A program made the position numbers and the translations under genes. From Cristatella mucedo (taxonomy: Eukaryota > Bryozoa > Phylactolaemata > Cristatellidae), in NCBI GenBank assembly GCA_009760855.2, contig WPIO01000055.1, positions 1,491,501-1,555,500 of the forward strand: 64,000 bases of DNA, read 5' to 3'. Positions 33,199 through 46,312 of this stretch are shown here, piece by piece. Positions within the stretch are counted from its first letter, which is position 1, and the number at the start of each line of letters is the position of its first letter. A model generated the notes under the pieces. The model saw only the letters and a list, made by a program, of their open reading frames with translations, was not told the origin of the DNA and made no database searches.

Positions 33199-34059
33199 TC
33201 AGCTCACTTGCCAGGCAATGCTCGCCAGCAAGATGCAGACGGCCAGATGCCTGGCTGCAAGCTGGCTCGACCCGCGAGCGCCGCTCGCGGTGGCAGCCAT
33301 GTTGGCGGCTGCAGCAGCCGAGCCGTCGCGGCTCTGACCACTTTCCCGGGCCAGGGGCCTGCCAGCCGCGGACCAGGTTGCTGCGCTGTCGTTCAGTACG
33401 GCGGCGGCGCCGCCGCCACCGTACCGCAGCAGCTGCTCGAGCGCCGTGGCAGCGAGGACCGTCACGTTGACGTCGCCCGTGCTGGCCAGGTCGAATGTGC
33501 ACGCGTCCAAATAGTATCCGGTCAGGCGGACATTCTCTCTGCAAAGCGCCCTGGCCTGCTGCACGCTGTAGCCCCTCGCTCGGCTGCCGGCGCCGCCGCC
33601 AGGCGGCGCCGGCAGCGCAGCGCGCGCACGGCCAAAGTACGCGGCGAGGTCGATCCTTTCTCGCCGCGGGCAGCCGTCGCTGCAGAGCTGCAGCAACGGC
33701 GGATCGCTGCTGCTGCTGCCTCCGCCTCCTCTGCTTCGAGCCGCCGAGCCGCCAGGCGACGACGGACCGGTCGCAATCGCGCTCGTGGCGTTCACCACGC
33801 CTTCGGGCATGACGACGAACACGGACAGGTACTGGCCGGCGACGCGCAGCACGACCACCGTGGTGCCGATGTAGCGCAGGTGGATCTCGACTCGGTCGTC
33901 GCCACCTCGCAGCGACAGCGACCCGTGCGGGCCGTGCTCCGACTGACCGTCGTCGAAAGTCGTCGACAGGTTGCCTCCGTCGGCCTGATAGAAGACTGCC
34001 TCGTCCGGGCCACAGGAGCTCTGGTGCTCACTCCTGATTGGGTGGACGATGACCGTGAC
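33199..34059 (-). CDS. RGM: repulsive guidance molecule (RGM), coding exon 3
   Basis: RGM proteins are GPI-anchored BMP co-receptors and neogenin ligands acting at the cell surface. This exon encodes residues 210-495. The conserved RGM C-terminal domain includes 'VEIHLRYIGTTVVVLRVAGQ', 'YLSVFVVMPEGVVNA', 'LCSDGCPRRERIDLAAYF', and 'YYLDACTFDLASTGDVNVTV'. It ends in a hydrophobic 'AVCILLASIAWQVS' tail, as a GPI-attachment signal does, with the stop at 33,201-33,199. The acceptor is TTTCGCAG (AG at 34,061-34,060). The exon joins exon 2 in phase 0 after Gln209. N-glycosylation sequons are visible at NLST, NATS, NVTV and NDSA. Gly/Ser/Ala-rich insertions lengthen the loops, making 495 residues against about 450 in human RGMA. 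Confidence 0.93.
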   Translation of the reverse strand, partial: VTVIVHPIRSEHQSSCGPDEAVFYQADGGNLSTTFDDGQSEHGPHGSLSLRGGDDRVEIHLRYIGTTVVVLRVAGQYLSVFVVMPEGVVNATSAIATGPSSPGGSAARSRGGGGSSSSDPPLLQLCSDGCPRRERIDLAAYFGRARAALPAPPGGGAGSRARGYSVQQARALCRENVRLTGYYLDACTFDLASTGDVNVTVLAATALEQLLRYGGGGAAAVLNDSAATWSAAGRPLARESGQSRDGSAAAAANMAATASGARGSSQLAARHLAVCILLASIAWQVS

Positions 34060-34324
34060 CTGCGAAAGCGAGCCAGACGCCTGTGGAAGGCGCTGCAGCA
34101 GCGGGAGAAGCAGAGGCTCGCTGGCCGATGAATACATAGCCAGCCCAACCCTCACAGGGACCACACTTCCGGGGCAGCCATTCGACAGAGAACACGGGAG
34201 CGAGACTACGGGGTCCCAGGAAGCCAATGAGGCCACTAGCAAGCACTGACAAGCATTGAGTGGGAGGGAGAGGATATGCTTATCCTCACTCCGTGATGAA
34301 TAAATATTCATTTGCATAGTTGCA

Positions 34325-34450
34325 TATTCATATACGACCTCGGTCGTACAGGTGAGCGCATTGACCTCGGTCTTTAAAGACCTTATCCCCCGGGTCCAGC
34401 CAGGGGTGGCAATGGCCGTTTCTTTGCCGCTATCCGACTGTCTGGCTAGA
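34325..34450 (+). repeat. possible tRNA-derived SINE remnant
   Basis: GACCTCGGTC repeats and a GGGTCCAGCCAGGGGTGGCA block resemble the middle of SINE-A. The head is not intact, so this is tentative. Confidence 0.3.
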
Positions 34451-34953
34451 GGTGGTGACAGTATGCGTGTGGGCATGGCGACATTGCCATGTTGTTCCAC
34501 CCCAGGCAGACTCGAAGCCCAACCGGCTAGCTAACATGCAAGCACGTGACACACTGAATCGTGGCAGTATTCCCTGACTAATCGAGGTTAATTGCGAATG
34601 GGCTCGCGAGTCACGTGACCACAACGAGGACCTGCAGCCGACACTGTCTGCCAGTATGGATGCTATCCTCTCCCTCATGTCTCTTCGTCGTGCTCAGGAG
34701 ACCAGAGCCTATACGACGATACGACCACAATCCATACGTGGAGGGGCTATGATTCATCCTTCCTAGCTGCCACCGGCCACTTGCGCTAGCCCCACGTGTG
34801 GTCCGACATGCATCTGACCGACCGACATCGTCCATCATTTACAAGCGTGGACGAACGCATCCGTGGCGGCGACGGTGGCTCCCTGCCTGTCACACTCGGC
34901 CATGCAGGGGTTAGCTCACGTCGAGTCTCGTGCCTGACTGCCCCGTGCCTGAG

Positions 34954-34976
34954 CCCCCCCCCCCCCCCCCCCCCCC
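34954..34976. repeat. poly-C run (23 bases)
   Basis: A homopolymer C run. On the RGM sense strand it is G23, a potential G-quadruplex former. Confidence 0.95.
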
Positions 34977-35456
34977 GTGTTTCGCGATTAGCAGCCTTTC
35001 CTAAGCCACCTTCCGACTGAACTGGAACCGGGATAGGTACAGTTAGGTTTTGTCTGCTAATTATTGGGTGCCCTAATACAAATTGCTGCCATATTGTGAT
35101 AATTAGCCAAAAACCCTTATAGCTAGTTTAAAAATAACTATGTCGGCCGAAATAGAGCCTCAAGAGAAGGCTTTGTTGGCAGCTCATGCTGGGAACCGGT
35201 AGGCTGCTCACGAGCCGGAACTGTACAGCCGACCCATTGAGCACTTTTTATTTTGCCAGGAAAGCACAGCGAAAGTGGAAGAGTTGTCACACTTCGTGAG
35301 GCATAAAATGATGGCAATGACCGAGGCCCGATAATCGTACGGTCAAAATTGCTACTTCTCTATTAATATTGAAGAGTACGGTTTTGCACATCGCAAGGAA
35401 GGTAGTGAAGACTGGAAGGGTCTGACAAAGATCGAAGGTCGGCCGCCAGCCTCGTC

Positions 35457-35474
35457 GGGGGGGGGGGGGGGGGG
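35457..35474. repeat. poly-G run (18 bases)
   Basis: A homopolymer G run in RGM intron 2. Confidence 0.95.
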
Positions 35475-36139
35475 AAGGGGGAAGGTTGGCCCCCCACGAC
35501 TACTTGGACAAACACCATCCTAAAATTGGAGGTATGCGATGACCGTTATACTTCCGTGAAAGCTGACACTTGAAGTCTGTGAGCGTTTTCTGGAAACACA
35601 GCAGTGAAAACGTCAGAAGAAGACAATTGGAAAAGAGCCTGTATTTCTGCATTTCCGAACCATTACAAGTCAACCACTTCTCTCCCCAAAGAACACGGTA
35701 AACCCTTTACGGCAGGCAAAGGCTCGGCTTCAATGGACTACTGAACAAAAGCAAACTTGCACTATTTTCGAATTGCAAAAAAGGCTGCGTGGTTCGGCGA
35801 CCCACCGAAGCCTACTAACCCAAATGCCTGCTGCAGCCTTTGGGCAGACACAGTAAGGGAAGGCGGCATAGCATGGGGCATGGCTTCAGCAGTAACAGCA
35901 TCAGAGTCCAACACGGCAAATCAGTCATCATGATCCAAGACGTCTACTGAGACCTTTGAAAGTAGGAGTCCCAAGGGGAATGGCTGTTCGAGGACTGGAT
36001 TCTGCATTCCAACTGTACAACGATCCAAAAAACCGCAGTGGCTTAAGCATCTTGCAACAATTTATCTGAGTTTGGTTACCTTGCCGCGACGGTTATGCAC
36101 TCGGCCGAGTCAGTCTCAGAACTGACCCAATCGAATACT

Positions 36140-36235
36140 TATTAATTACATAATCTGACATCTGTATAGCACTCTGAGAGATCTAAATTTCCTTCAAGGC
36201 ACTTGAGTATACGCTGGCCAGGAAGTGCTTCAATT
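36140..36235 (-). mobile_element. possible L2-type tail remnant
   Basis: TGTATAGCACTCTGAGAGAT then TTCCTTCAAGGCACTTGAGT matches the reversed tail layout only loosely. Confidence 0.35.
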
Positions 36236-36311
36236 GATTGGTGACAATTTATTTTAAAACAGAGAGCAGCCGGAGGTCGTCTGCCGTGGGACTGAATCAA
36301 AAAGACCTTCG

Positions 36312-36423
<112 letters not shown>

Positions 36424-38055
36424 ACACAACCTCAGGGATAATGGTCCACAGCTCCACACCGATTGAGCCATCGACCTATCTCGTCCGACGGTGGTCAAAA
36501 CACAGGGCTAAAGAGCCTCGGCCTTTAAATTGCCACTAAAGTGTGCTTGCTCCGAGCTGAATCCCGGCGATGCACTCACTGCCTGACTGAATGTACCTAT
36601 TTATAGTAGAAAATTGTGGCGACAAGGTCGACCATTACACCTGCTGGCTGTGGTCAGCCACCGATCAATTGCTTAGTTTTAATGTTCAGTAACAGTTGTA
36701 CAATGCAGCCGAGCAGAGGCCGTGTCAGCTGGCCACCTGCATCACCTCTAACGGTGTCACCTCTCCTGTATCGCCTCTGCCGGCATCACCTCTGTTCTTT
36801 TTGCCCAACTTCAAATGAGCTAGGAGTAGCATAATGTTTTCGTGAGTTTGATCAGATCCACGCCTGAGCGATCCGTCGGCAGGCCATTCCAACGGCTGCT
36901 ACTAGCCCCATAAATCACATACGATTAGTGCTGGGGGAGGGATCGTGTTGCTATTTCTTATTTTAACCCGAAGGCATGCTTCCGGTCACAACTGATGCTA
37001 GATAATTACTCAAAATGAAGACGAGTCACCTGCCGCCCCGGCAGTCCAAACACTTTTGAGTTTGAGCACACGTCCACATGCGCTTACGCACCGTGCCCGT
37101 GAACTTGCGTGAGAGGGCCGCCTATTCGCAACCCGCTCGCCCTCCTCATCCAGGAGGAAACAAGAACACTGCACACCTGGCCTGCACGAACGACCTGCCA
37201 CAGGCTCCGCGCGTCAGCGGCCAGCTCTCTCAAGGAATTATGGGTACTCCTAAAATAACTGGCCGATCTGAACGACACTGATGCAGTAGCAGCACCACCA
37301 AAGCAAAGGAGAAACATTCGTGAGCAGCAGCAGCAGTAGCATGCTCCGAAGGACGACCCCTTAAATAGCACCTGGTCAGAACAGTGGCAGCTGCAGCAGC
37401 TGCTGCTCAACTCAGCCACCCTCTCACACGAAAGCTGGCAACAAAGGCAAGAAAAACAGCTGCACGAACACACCCCTCTCTGCTCGCGAACACACACCCC
37501 TCTCTCACCTTTGGAAGCTGAATCATCTGGATCCCTGACAACAGGTCAGGCGGTTGAAAGGAAGGGATGGGATGGAAGGACTGGATGACAGGGGCTGTAG
37601 CATGGCAGCAAAGAACCGATTTACGCTGGCATCTCTGCCAGAGCCCCAGGGTGTTGTTCTCGCACATCTGCAGACAGCAGCAACGGCTGCCATGCATGTC
37701 GAGCTGACATGGCTGTGACGCCCCCACCACAGGCACCGGGCAAGCGTCTGAGTCACCGGCGGTTAAAACCAGCCTCCGAGAAGACACAGTGCAGCACGGT
37801 GCAGCATATTATTCATCCACGAAATGCCAGAACGCTATGGGCAACAGGGTGCCGGACGATCGTCAGGCATGGAAGAGTGGCTGGTGAAAAGCCCAAGAGG
37901 ATCCCAGAGGCAGAAGCAGTGGCAAAGGTGGCATAATCCACACTACGGCAGCACAGCACAGCCCCCCCACACAACAACAACACTCTACACAGGTGCATGC
38001 ACAAGGCTCTCACTCACACCACCCCCCCTCTCCCGAGCGGTCCTGCCCTAGAACA

Positions 38056-38180
38056 CGATCTGTTGGCTACCGAATGCGTACCGAAAGCCGCTTAGGCTGT
38101 GAGTGCGCTATATAAAACTCTCCTGCGGAACACCCACATGGTCTTTATGACTTTGTGGAGTTACTGACGGAGATATATGG
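38056..38180 (+). repeat. dispersed repeat '9.7-kb type', 3' half
   Basis: GATCTGTTGGCTACCGAATG through CGAAAGCCGCTTAGGCTGTG and TGGTCTTTATGACTTTGTGG to GAGTTACTGACGGAGATAT. It is nearly identical to the 9.76-9.87 kb segment. Confidence 0.8.
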
Positions 38181-39263
38181 GGTTGGACCTCACTTACTGC
38201 AGCTTTGGCTGACAGCCATAGGGAAGCTGCCGAGTGCAGCAGCACCAGCTGGCTACGGTGCACCCCTTCAGCACTTGTCCTCAGGCTGCACCATTAAACC
38301 GCTGGCTGCACAGGACTGCTACCAGGCCCTGCCGAGTGGACATTAATGAGACAGCTAGTGAGGGTAAAACAACCGCAGGCGCCGGCTTCAAAGAGCCAGC
38401 CGGGCACTCGGTGGGTGCTTTGGGTGCAGCAGTCCCCCCCCCCCCCGACGAGCAGGTCCGGCTGACGATCGACTCGAGAGCATGAGAAGATACGACCCGT
38501 TTTTTCGTGCACCCTAATGAGTTAACAATGGTAGCCGGAGCAGCACCCGGGGGCGGAGGAGGAGGTGGTGGAGGAAGAGGAGGAGGAGATCGACGAGTTG
38601 CCTGGGCAGCGTGGCCGAGATGTTTTGGCTGAGAGCTTGAGGCCCGCACGGATACGACCGATTCTGTAGCGGCTGCTAATAAGAGTCGAGAGCCTCTACT
38701 GCCGTGTGTGGGAGAAAACACCCTGGTCACATCTGAGAAAGTATGGAGCGACATTAAAAAAAAAGCCAACAAGGCCAATTAGGGGAGGTGACACCTCGCG
38801 CGCGCGAGGTGATGCAGGCGCAGCAGGAGAGAAGGCTGCGCCGCCTAGCGAGATGGAGAAAGTGAGGTGAGCGCCCGCCTGCTGCAGGAACAAGCGTGCA
38901 GCGGCTGCTTATCGTCACAAAATCTGCGAATGAGGCTCGAACAGAAAGATGGAAGAGACAAAGCACGGCCAGGAACAATGATAAGCAAACAGTCGGCAGC
39001 CAGTGTGAATCGCTGCTGCTGGTCCGGCGACCGACAAGCAGCAGCAGGCGACAGTGCACTCTAGTCTTTGGGCAGACAACTTTCTATCGTAGCACCCACT
39101 TAGCCTTCGTGGCCTAGGTGGCATAGCTAGCGATAAAGATATACTCGAGTATGCAGCACTCGCAACATTACTGACAAGTGTCGACTTTATAACACTTCAG
39201 CATAGGGAGCCCAGCTGCATGACACGGGTGCGAGCAAAAGAAAAACAGCACGACACACGCGTG

Positions 39264-39269
39264 CACACA

Positions 39270-39323
<54 letters not shown>
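39264..39323. repeat. (AC)n microsatellite
   Basis: About 29 AC units with GCGC steps at the left edge. Confidence 0.95.
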
Positions 39324-39327
<4 letters not shown>

Positions 39328-39392
39328 TGCCACATCCGCACAGCAAAGTCCCAGTTACACACGAGGCTTGCCCTATCCAGGGCACCGATAAT

Positions 39393-39526
39393 ATATAATT
39401 TCATTTGTATTGTGCCCTAAGAGAACTTAATCTCTACTCAGTCGCTTCACATGCGCCACGGGACTCGAGCCCACGACCTCGGTGTCGAAGCGAGCACCTT
39501 TACCACTGGGCCAAACCAGCTCGGCA
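39393..39526 (-). mobile_element. tRNA-derived SINE with L2-type tail (SINE-B), copy 3
   Basis: On the minus strand: head GCCGAGCTGGTTTGGCCCAG, A box TGGCCCAGTGG (39,513-39,503), B box GGGCTCGAGTCC (about 39,473-39,462). The tail GAAGCGACTGAGTAGAGATT then GGGCACAATACAAATGAAAT follows. It sits in RGM intron 2. Confidence 0.8.
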
Positions 39527-39590
39527 AGGCAAGCAACACACAACAGGCAGGTAATGGTGAAGTCATAACAGCTACCAGCAGCAGGGCGCT

Positions 39591-39767
<177 letters not shown>

Positions 39768-40426
39768 TGTAAGAAAATGAGAAATCCAGAAAAAAGAGCC
39801 GGGCTCCAGAGAAAGCCCCAGAATGAGCCAGAATGTTGAGAAAATGGCCTCGGGGGCGCAGCAGCAGCTGCAGCAGCTGCTTGCATGCCATCACAGGCAT
39901 GCAACCTAGTGACAGACATGCAAAATAGGTCTTAGCCAACCAAGACAGTGAAGGTGCTGTCCAAGGTAGGTCTTAGCCAAGACAGTGAAGTGAAGCCAGC
40001 CGACGGCTGAGAAACGAGAACGCTTTGCATTCTCTCGGCAGGCCAGCGTTTGGCACATTTGGAGCAGAGCTGCCTCACTCACTCACTCACACTCACCAGC
40101 AACTCTGCATATGGCATGGATGGGCATCGGCCGAGGGTCGGCAATCATCCAGCCTGTAATATAGCTATAATCCAATCTGTAATCCAGCTATAATCCAGTC
40201 TAAAAGCTCGATTGTGCTTAAAGGCTCGGAGGGGACTTCCGAGGGCACCGTCGCAGGGCCGGCACCAAAATTGGATTTCTCTACAGCTCTCAACCGTCCG
40301 AGGAAGGCGAATCAGACGGGGAGGAGGCAAGCCAAGCGACGATAGTCACAAGACAATTTTCCTTTCACTCGGGCTGCTGCTCTGTCTAGGTGGCGATGGT
40401 TGGGGGGGGGAAGGGCAGTGACAGAA

Positions 40427-40530
<104 letters not shown>

Positions 40531-43154
40531 TGAGGCTGCCGTGCAAGCAAGGTCAGCCTCCATCGGATGCCTGTCGACAGCTGCCAGCATTCACAAAGTA
40601 AGCACAATTGCCTTACACTTGTTTGCTCAGCCGACTGCAATTGTATACCAAACCTGCAACCAGTAAGAGCCGGCTGCCGGTGGCACTGCCGCAGGAGACC
40701 GATTGAGCCACTTTGAAAAGCCAGGCACAGGTGCTAGCTAGCATGCACCTCCGGCCCATCCCAGGCAGCCGCCTGGCAGAGCGGCCCGAAGGAAGCAGAA
40801 TGAGGCCGCCATTTGCTGTCATGATCGAAAACCCGGCAAGAGTGAGAGTGGGGGGGGGGGCAGCAGGCACTAGGGACCCAGGCTCCTGCTCCCACTCTCG
40901 CAGCCCGAGAGCAGCATCGGGAGCAGGAGGCGGCGGCAGCTCCTGCGCTGGCCTTGCCTGTGCCCACCGGCCGCCTCCCAAGTGCCCCGGCACAGTGCCG
41001 CTGCCAATGACTGACGTCGGTCGTGAAGGAACCGAGCGGCTACCACTTATTCCTACCCCCCCTGCCAAGCGAGTCCGCCCTGCCGCGGCATCAGCTTCAG
41101 GCGGCAGCTTCTCAGCACTAAGCGATCGCTCCCCTCATCGCAGGGAGAATAGCAGATCGTCGTAGATCGTAGCAGAGCGCGATCGTCACACCAGGCAGCG
41201 CCAGACCACACCAGCAGCGACCGACTTTCACACGAAGCCGATCACGTGCATACAGCCGTCAGTGAGACTGAGTATAGCAGAAGGGCACGGAGCTAGGTCG
41301 GCGAGTGGGAGGAGACCAACCACCGTGGTAAAGAGGAATCGGTGAGCCCCCCCCCCCCACCCACCCCACCCCCCCCCCCGTTGCAACGGACGGTAGCAGC
41401 CAAGCCAGCATGTCAGCGGCAGGTCCAACACGTGCGACGCCTCAGCAACAGGACACCGCTAGTGTAAACAGTTTGATAGCCGAACAGCCCCGACAACGTT
41501 CTCGGCATGTAAGTGTTCGCTTCAGCAGCCAGGGGTGCCAAGCGGATTTTGGCTCTCGTTTGGAGCCACTGTCAGGCTGCTTGAAGTTCGTGCTCGTGCG
41601 TGCGCCCTGGTCGCCTGCGCGCCTGTGGTCGCCCAGTTAGCTCGCGACGGAAGCTGGCACTTCAGATGACCTCGGTGAGTGAGGTTTTCGAGCAAGCAGC
41701 CAGCAAGCATCCTGGCATCTCACGAGCTGTCAGCTGCCAGTATCTCAATGGCGACTGCCATAGAACTAGCTGCCAGGTGGAGGGAGTGATGCAGCAGATG
41801 ATTCAAATGCCACCAAACGAGTGCCATCGACACTACGGTAAGGTGGCTTCTTCTATTTGCAAAAGCAGGACATTTGCAAAGATGCTACCTACTCGGCGGC
41901 GTGTAGTGCAGGGCTCGAGCAGCAGGAGCTGCGGGCCATGGCAGCAGCAGCAGGAGCTGAGAGAGGCATGAGGTGGTGGCACGATGGCATTTAACTAGGT
42001 GCCACTCTTTGTCCTGACTTTTGATTGGGGGCCTATCGAGCAAGCAAGCAGTTCATTAACGAAGGCAGCCACACTGACACACTAGGCAGTAGTGGTGGTG
42101 GTGGTGTGTGTGTGTGTGGGGGGGGGGGGTAGGAAGGAGAGCCAGGAATCTCAGGAAGGCCAGCATCTCAGATCACCACCACACCTGCTTGCTGCCAATG
42201 GTATCCTGTCGACGAGGGGAGCCCTGCCGTCGAGAGGCCCTTTTGGACACAGCCGGGGTGGACTGCAGCTGGCTCAGTGCAGCGAAAACTAGCACGACCG
42301 AGGGTCCGAGTCGCGGTCATGGTCAGAGTCAGAGTCAGGAGCAGCTCTGACAAGTCCTGATCGGCAGCGCCGCCAGCACGACAAGCTGCAGAGCACAGAG
42401 GCAGGCTGCTGCTTTCACATCTCCGGTTTCCTTCCTTCGCCTGCGAGGGCTTGGGCCCCTCTTAAGCCGACCGGAGGTGGCAGAACCAACTAGCGCAGCA
42501 GCCGCCTGAGAGCTGCGCGCGGTCGCGTCTCTCGGGCCCATCGCCACAATCAGCAGCAGCGCCTGCCCACAGCTTAACGACTTCTTTCTTCTGCCTGTAC
42601 CGAAGGCAGAGCTCCGCGCTTGCTTGAAGCAGCGAGCGAGCGACCAGAGAGGAGCTCTATAGGGAGAGGAGAGATTGAGCCAAGGAAAAGAGTCTACCTG
42701 GGACCCCCGGCTCCCAGGCACCCGGCACTTGCTTCTCGCTTCGAGCTGAGCTGCTGCTGCGCAGCAACTCAGGTCCTGCTCTCTCAAAGTGAACTACAAA
42801 GCGAACGACTACAGTCGGCAGGACAGAGTCGAACCGACAACTCGCGTGGCAGGGATGGCAGCACAAGCTGGCCAAGCTCGGCTAGGGTGATGAGACGTGA
42901 CAGCCGGCTCCTCTCTCTCTCTCTCTCTCTGCTCGCGCGCTCGCACACCGGCCAGTGCGCAAACCTGTGCACCTGCTTCCGACTCGGCAGCCTCAGCGCC
43001 CCAAAAAGGACGCTTACACTGCTGCTGCAGCACTACGTTCCATGCAGAGAGCATTGTAAACCAGCACGCCTCTGGCTGAGGGAGCGGTCTCGGTGGGGGA
43101 GGGGAGGTGGGCGGAAGTGGGGGGGGGGAATTAGACGCTGGCAATTCATGACCC

Positions 43155-43275
43155 CGGTCTCGGGGGTGTCGAGACCTTCAGCCGGCAAATCTTTATTGCC
43201 CATCGTTAGGAGGAGGAGCGGGAGCCGATGCAGCTCTTCTGTCGCTATATAAACGAGGCTGTTGAATCAGCTAAC
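43155..43275 (+). mobile_element. partial tRNA-derived SINE (SINE-A)
   Basis: CGGTCTCGGGGGTGTCGAGA corresponds to the box-B region. AATCTTTATTGCCCATCG and CTTCTGTCGCTATATAAACG then GAGGCTGTTGAATCAGCTAA follow, as in the family. The head is truncated. Confidence 0.6.
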
Positions 43276-43340
43276 CTTCACTTACCGTAGACTCAATCCT
43301 GCTCAACCGCTATCCATCTGTCTGCTGCTTTCCCCCTGCA

Positions 43341-43346
<6 letters not shown>

Positions 43347-43379
<33 letters not shown>
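43347..43379. repeat. (CT)n microsatellite
   Basis: About 33 bases of CT in RGM intron 2, followed by CTGT-rich sequence. Confidence 0.9.
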
Positions 43380-43381
<2 letters not shown>

Positions 43382-44884
43382 GTCTGTCTGTGGCCTCTGT
43401 CTCGTCCTCTTGATCCCGCACTGTCTACTCGCCTGTCCGTCTATTTGCCTGTCTGTCTGTGTGTGATTGTCTCCCTCCACTAGTTTCTGTTTGCCTCTAT
43501 CTCGGTGTCTCCTGTATTCCTGCTGCCTGACTGACTACCTGCATGTCTAGTCACACGTATTCAGCAGAAACCAGCATTGCAGCCAGCCGATGGAAAGGCC
43601 AGACTGCGGCTACACAGTCTGAATGACATTCTCCCCAGAGGGTGACAGTTTGAACGCCCGTGTGCAAAAGTCGACAAAAAGGCATGCCACGGCAGCAGCA
43701 AATATTGGAAGAGAGCCTTTCATCGGCCAGCAGCCAGCCTCCAACCACAGAGCTGCAGGCTTTGTGTGCCTCGGCAAGCCGATTTGCAGTGACACCTAGA
43801 CATGGCAGCAGACCGGTGCCTCTCCTCCACCAGTCAGCAAGAGAGGAAAATGCCAGACAAAGGGTGGGAGCAGGCCGGAGACGACAGCCAGTCTTGCCAA
43901 CGACTGCAGCTCAGTGCAGCAGCAGCAGAAGCAGGAAAAGCAGACGAACGGCTCCCCCATTCTCCCCCTCGAGGGCTCCATTAGGGTCGTACCGGCTGCT
44001 GGCGCCTACTTGAGAATCCGTAAAACGGTGGAAGTCGGCTAGCTGATTCAGCAGCCTCGTGTGCATAGCAACAAGACGAGCCTTAGCTGCTGCTACGGTG
44101 GTGCTAGCATGCAGCGCGGGCCACAGATGATTGCCCCTGCCCTCAGGACTCGACCCCTCGACGTCCTGAGGGCCGCAGTCTCTAAGTATCGAGCACCTTA
44201 CCCATCGGCAAAGGCCCTGAACTGCAGAAATGATGCCAGAAAGGAGAAGTGCTAGTAGAAGCAGCTTGACCCACAAACGTCCTAACATCGCTCGTGATTG
44301 GCCAGCTGACCGGCTCATGCTCCCGACTGGTCTCTCTATGCCGCACCGCCAGCCCGCCGGCAGCTGCCCAGTCCGTACTAGTCCATGTGGCACTGATGGA
44401 AGATTGTGGCTCTAAGTAGCCCGGTCAGGAGGTGCCTTAAGCCAAGGCTTAGGGCCGAACCTCGACCTTTCTTGGAAGGGCTAATCCTAGGAGGGTCGAA
44501 GGTCATGCCTGGCAGCACGGCCCCACGGCAAAGCAGGCGGCATCCTGGGACCGTGCAAGGACCGGCCAATTACAGCTAGCCCTCAAGGAGGAGTGGCTGC
44601 TGCAAGCCTTTCCTGGATCGATCGCCCAGCCAGCCCCCCTCGTGGCCCTTGTTGGTGGCAACCACCTCCCTCTCTCCTCTCTCACGTGCCAAGTGGGCTG
44701 GGCGTTGCAGACAAATCCAGATCAGCCTTGCTCGTGATGGTCTGACCAAACGGCATGTGATGCCGTAGTGCACAGCTGGCGGCATGCTTTGAGGGCCAGC
44801 CGCCACTCACTGGAGAAGGTAAATGCAGTGCAGTGGCAATGGCAGACTGGCTGGCTTCGCCGCCAGCGACGGACCGTGGCAGAC

Positions 44885-44997
<113 letters not shown>

Positions 44998-45782
44998 TGT
45001 GCCCCTGTTTGACTACCGCTCACCGAATGAATGAGGTGTTGACGCTCCATTCAAAGCTTCACTGAACAAGCGACAGTGGCAGGAAAGGTCCTAGCACAAG
45101 ACAGATGGGCCCTGGGGCCACAGAGGCTCAGCCGACACTGAGGCAGCTGATGCTGCTGCCACGGGCAGCTGTGACACACCTTGGGCTTGCTGTGGCCGGC
45201 AAGATCTATGCCTCCATCCAGACAGTGCAGAGGCAGAAGCAGAGGTAGCAGCAAGCAGGTCTGCTCACTCTGAAGCAAGGCTCTCTCACATGAATCACTT
45301 GTCTCAGCAGTCTGCCCTGTCAGCAGCCAGCCGAATGGAGAAAGATGGCAGCCGAAGACCGGGCAGTGCTAACCCACGGTGACTCCTGCTGGAAGAGGGT
45401 AGGGGAGGGAGTGCCACTGACCACCAAGCCCCCTCCCCTTGAAAAGAAGGAACCCTGCTGTCTGCTGCCTCCACCGCCCCCCAGTAAGTAAGTAAGTGCC
45501 TACTTAAAACGAATCGGCTCTGCTGAATCAGAGGCGCTTGACAAGTCACCGAAAGGGCAATCTGGGTTTCGGGTTTCGACTGCCAGTAGATAATCCAGTA
45601 GAAAAGTGTAAAAAGGAGCCGGCTGCAGCAAGCCGGCAGCAAATGGGACGATGGGGGGGGGGGGGGCTCGGCAGACGCAAACAGCCGCCGCCGGTCGAAT
45701 TGGCTAGCTCGGCTGCATCGTCACGTGGTTGCTGCAGCAGAGATCCGGGCGTGGGTGGGTGGGGGCGGCCGAAGCGACTCAC

Positions 45783-46312
45783 CTGCGTGACGACAGTGGC
45801 CGGCGAACCTTCGTTGACGGCCTCGCTCGACACCTGCACCGTCAGGAAGCTATTGTCGACCAGCGGCCACGCGCCGGCGATCTTGCACGTCTGGTACTCG
45901 GAGCCGAAAGTTCGAAGGTGAGGGTCGCCGAACAGCGAGCACACGCGATGCACGGGCCGTCCGCGGAACGAGCACGGCGGCCGTGCGGCGGGCGGAGGCA
46001 GGGCGCCGGCGGCCTGCCGGTGAGCCGGGCCCAGCTCCTCCGGATAGGCTGGGCCAGCGTCCGTGCAATTGTACTCGACCATCTTGCCCTCCAGGATCTT
46101 CTTGAGGCTCTGGAAGCCCAGGTCGGCGATGCAGGCACCCACCGCGCGACGGTACATGTCGCGCAGGCAGTTCCTGTAGGTGCGAAAGGTGGCACAGTGC
46201 CGGAACGCCTGGTCGCTCACGCCCGGCACGTCGGATTGATACATTTCCTGCGCCTCGAGGAACTGGTTCCAGCAAGGAGACGTGTTGCACGAGGAAGCAG
46301 CGCCGGGCCGGT
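45783..46312 (-). CDS. RGM: RGM, coding exon 2
   Basis: This exon encodes residues 33-209. The N-terminal Cys-rich helical domain has 'SSCNTSPCWNQFLEAQEMYQ', 'FRHCATFRTYRNCLRDMYRR', 'ACIADLGFQSLKKILEG' and 'VEYNCTD' (a glycosylation sequon). The start of the von Willebrand D-like domain is 'VCSLFGDPHLRTFGSEYQTC' followed by 'KIAGAWPLVDNSFLTVQV'. Asp162-Pro163 in GDPHLRTF is the site where RGM precursors self-cleave. The acceptor is TTTGTAG (AG at 46,314-46,313) and the donor CAG|GTGAGT. The exon completes the Asp33 codon (G from exon 1, AC here) and ends in phase 0. The linker before the D-like domain is Pro/Ala-rich. Confidence 0.95.

Noticed and set aside
33082-34131. 349-codon plus-strand frame over RGM exon 3
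   Set aside because: The minus strand encodes clear RGM protein here. The plus frame is a GC-driven shadow.
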